Assembly (NCBI RefSeq): GCF_029952445.1
Contig: NZ_JAQPPK010000031.1
Coordinates: 1 to 55,576 of the forward strand
Origin: Paenarthrobacter nitroguajacolicus
GTDB taxonomy: Bacteria; Actinomycetota; Actinomycetes; Actinomycetales; Micrococcaceae
Direction: 5' to 3'
Length of the DNA: 55,576 nucleotides
Shown here: piece by piece, positions 55,464 to 55,576 of the stretch
Layout of the letters: each line of letters begins with the position of its first letter
How positions within the stretch are numbered: position 1 is the stretch's first letter
Program-made: the position numbers and the translations under genes
Notes under the pieces: model-generated
The model's database searches: none
Told to the model about the DNA's origin: nothing
Seen by the model: only the letters and a program-made list of their open reading frames with translations

Positions 55464-55576
55464 CCGTCTCCTATTCCCATCTTCCAGCCCACCAGACCCA
55501 TTACTTCAAACCGTATGCCGTTTTTTTCTTGTAAAAAAAAAAAACTGTAAAGTAATCAAGCTAGATCGTTGCGGAT
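55464..55576 (+). other. Nextera read-2/P7 adapter with index and poly-A (not biological)
   Basis: 55464-55497 aligns without gaps to the 34-base Nextera read-2 transposase adapter at 27 of 34 positions, ending CCCACCAGAC. An eight-base index-like CCATTACT (55498-55505) is next. CGTATGCCGTTTTTTTCTTG (55512-55531) then resembles the P7 end CGTATGCCGTCTTCTGCTTG, and an A-run follows as seen when a read passes the end of a fragment. Confidence 0.92.

Noticed and set aside
55516..55545. T-run and A-run as terminator or polyadenylation signal
   Set aside because: They belong to the P7 adapter and post-adapter A-run.

Overview
The window reads as one complete draft contig from a high-GC Gram-positive bacterium of the Micrococcaceae, most like Arthrobacter or Paenarthrobacter. 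The basis is high GC coding sequence with dense opposite-strand shadow frames, GTG/TTG starts, the actinobacterial proC, bldC-type and bS22 genes, Rex with a glutaredoxin, the conserved order histidine phosphatase, TlpA, CcdA, ResB, CcsB, and sugar transporters typical of soil saprophytes. Both ends carry Illumina Nextera adapter sequence (1-47 and about 55464-55576). The biological sequence is therefore about 48-55463, and the last 100 or so bases before the right adapter look unreliable.

Left part (48-14210), mostly housekeeping. It holds a truncated Hsp70-family gene, a five-gene cytochrome c maturation operon (System II) on the minus strand, a YceI protein, two tandem Pro/Gln-rich membrane-protein paralogs, glutaredoxin plus the redox sensor Rex, a SerB-like HAD phosphatase, a nuclease-fold protein, the 32-residue ribosomal protein bS22, a BldC-like regulator and DAHP synthase. 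DAHP synthase is preceded by an apparently leaderless 19-codon leader peptide containing Trp-Tyr-Ala-Tyr-Phe and by mutually exclusive hairpins, which looks like ribosome-mediated attenuation. Three short tandem repeat arrays lie between genes here.

Middle part (14430-46455), a carbohydrate block. Cluster 1 (14430-21157, minus) has a YesL-like protein, a binding protein, two LplB/LplC-type permeases, a rhamnogalacturonan-acetylesterase-like GDSL protein, a DUF1961/YesU-like protein and a CE7-type acetyl esterase. Cluster 2 (21496-28708) has a Gfo/Idh-PmoA-like fusion gene, a frameshifted sugar-binding protein, two permeases, a YesL-like protein and an MFS exporter. Cluster 3 (28902-39186) has a GH42 beta-galactosidase, a second binding protein and permease pair, an alpha/beta-hydrolase, a second Gfo/Idh-PmoA-like fusion and an M24-fold protein with a degenerate metal site. 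Cluster 4 (39324-45247, minus) encodes an oxidoreductase, an SDR (candidate uronate dehydrogenase), a KdgD-like dehydratase, an enolase-superfamily enzyme (candidate galactarolactone cycloisomerase or sugar-acid dehydratase) and a 2-oxoglutarate semialdehyde dehydrogenase. Together these could oxidise galacturonate to 2-oxoglutarate. A LacI regulator (45427) follows. Seven copies of a GAAAGCG-TTTTC-like operator in five intergenic regions tie all four clusters to one LacI-type regulon. The theme is uptake and oxidation of pectin side-chain sugars, uronic acids and galactosides, with deacetylation; no polysaccharide lyase or GH28/GH88/GH105 gene is present here.

Right part (46526-55216), housekeeping again. 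It holds a GntR regulator and lactate dehydrogenase lldD with three matching operators, NADP-type glutamate dehydrogenase, an ArsR regulator, an AcuC-like deacetylase, the TrkH/TrkA potassium transporter and proC. In mycobacteria proC, the bldC-like gene and bS22 are adjacent in that order. Here they keep order and strand but are separated by about 41 kb that includes the carbohydrate block, which suggests insertion into a conserved neighbourhood. I saw no rRNA, tRNA, insertion sequence, prophage or CRISPR array.
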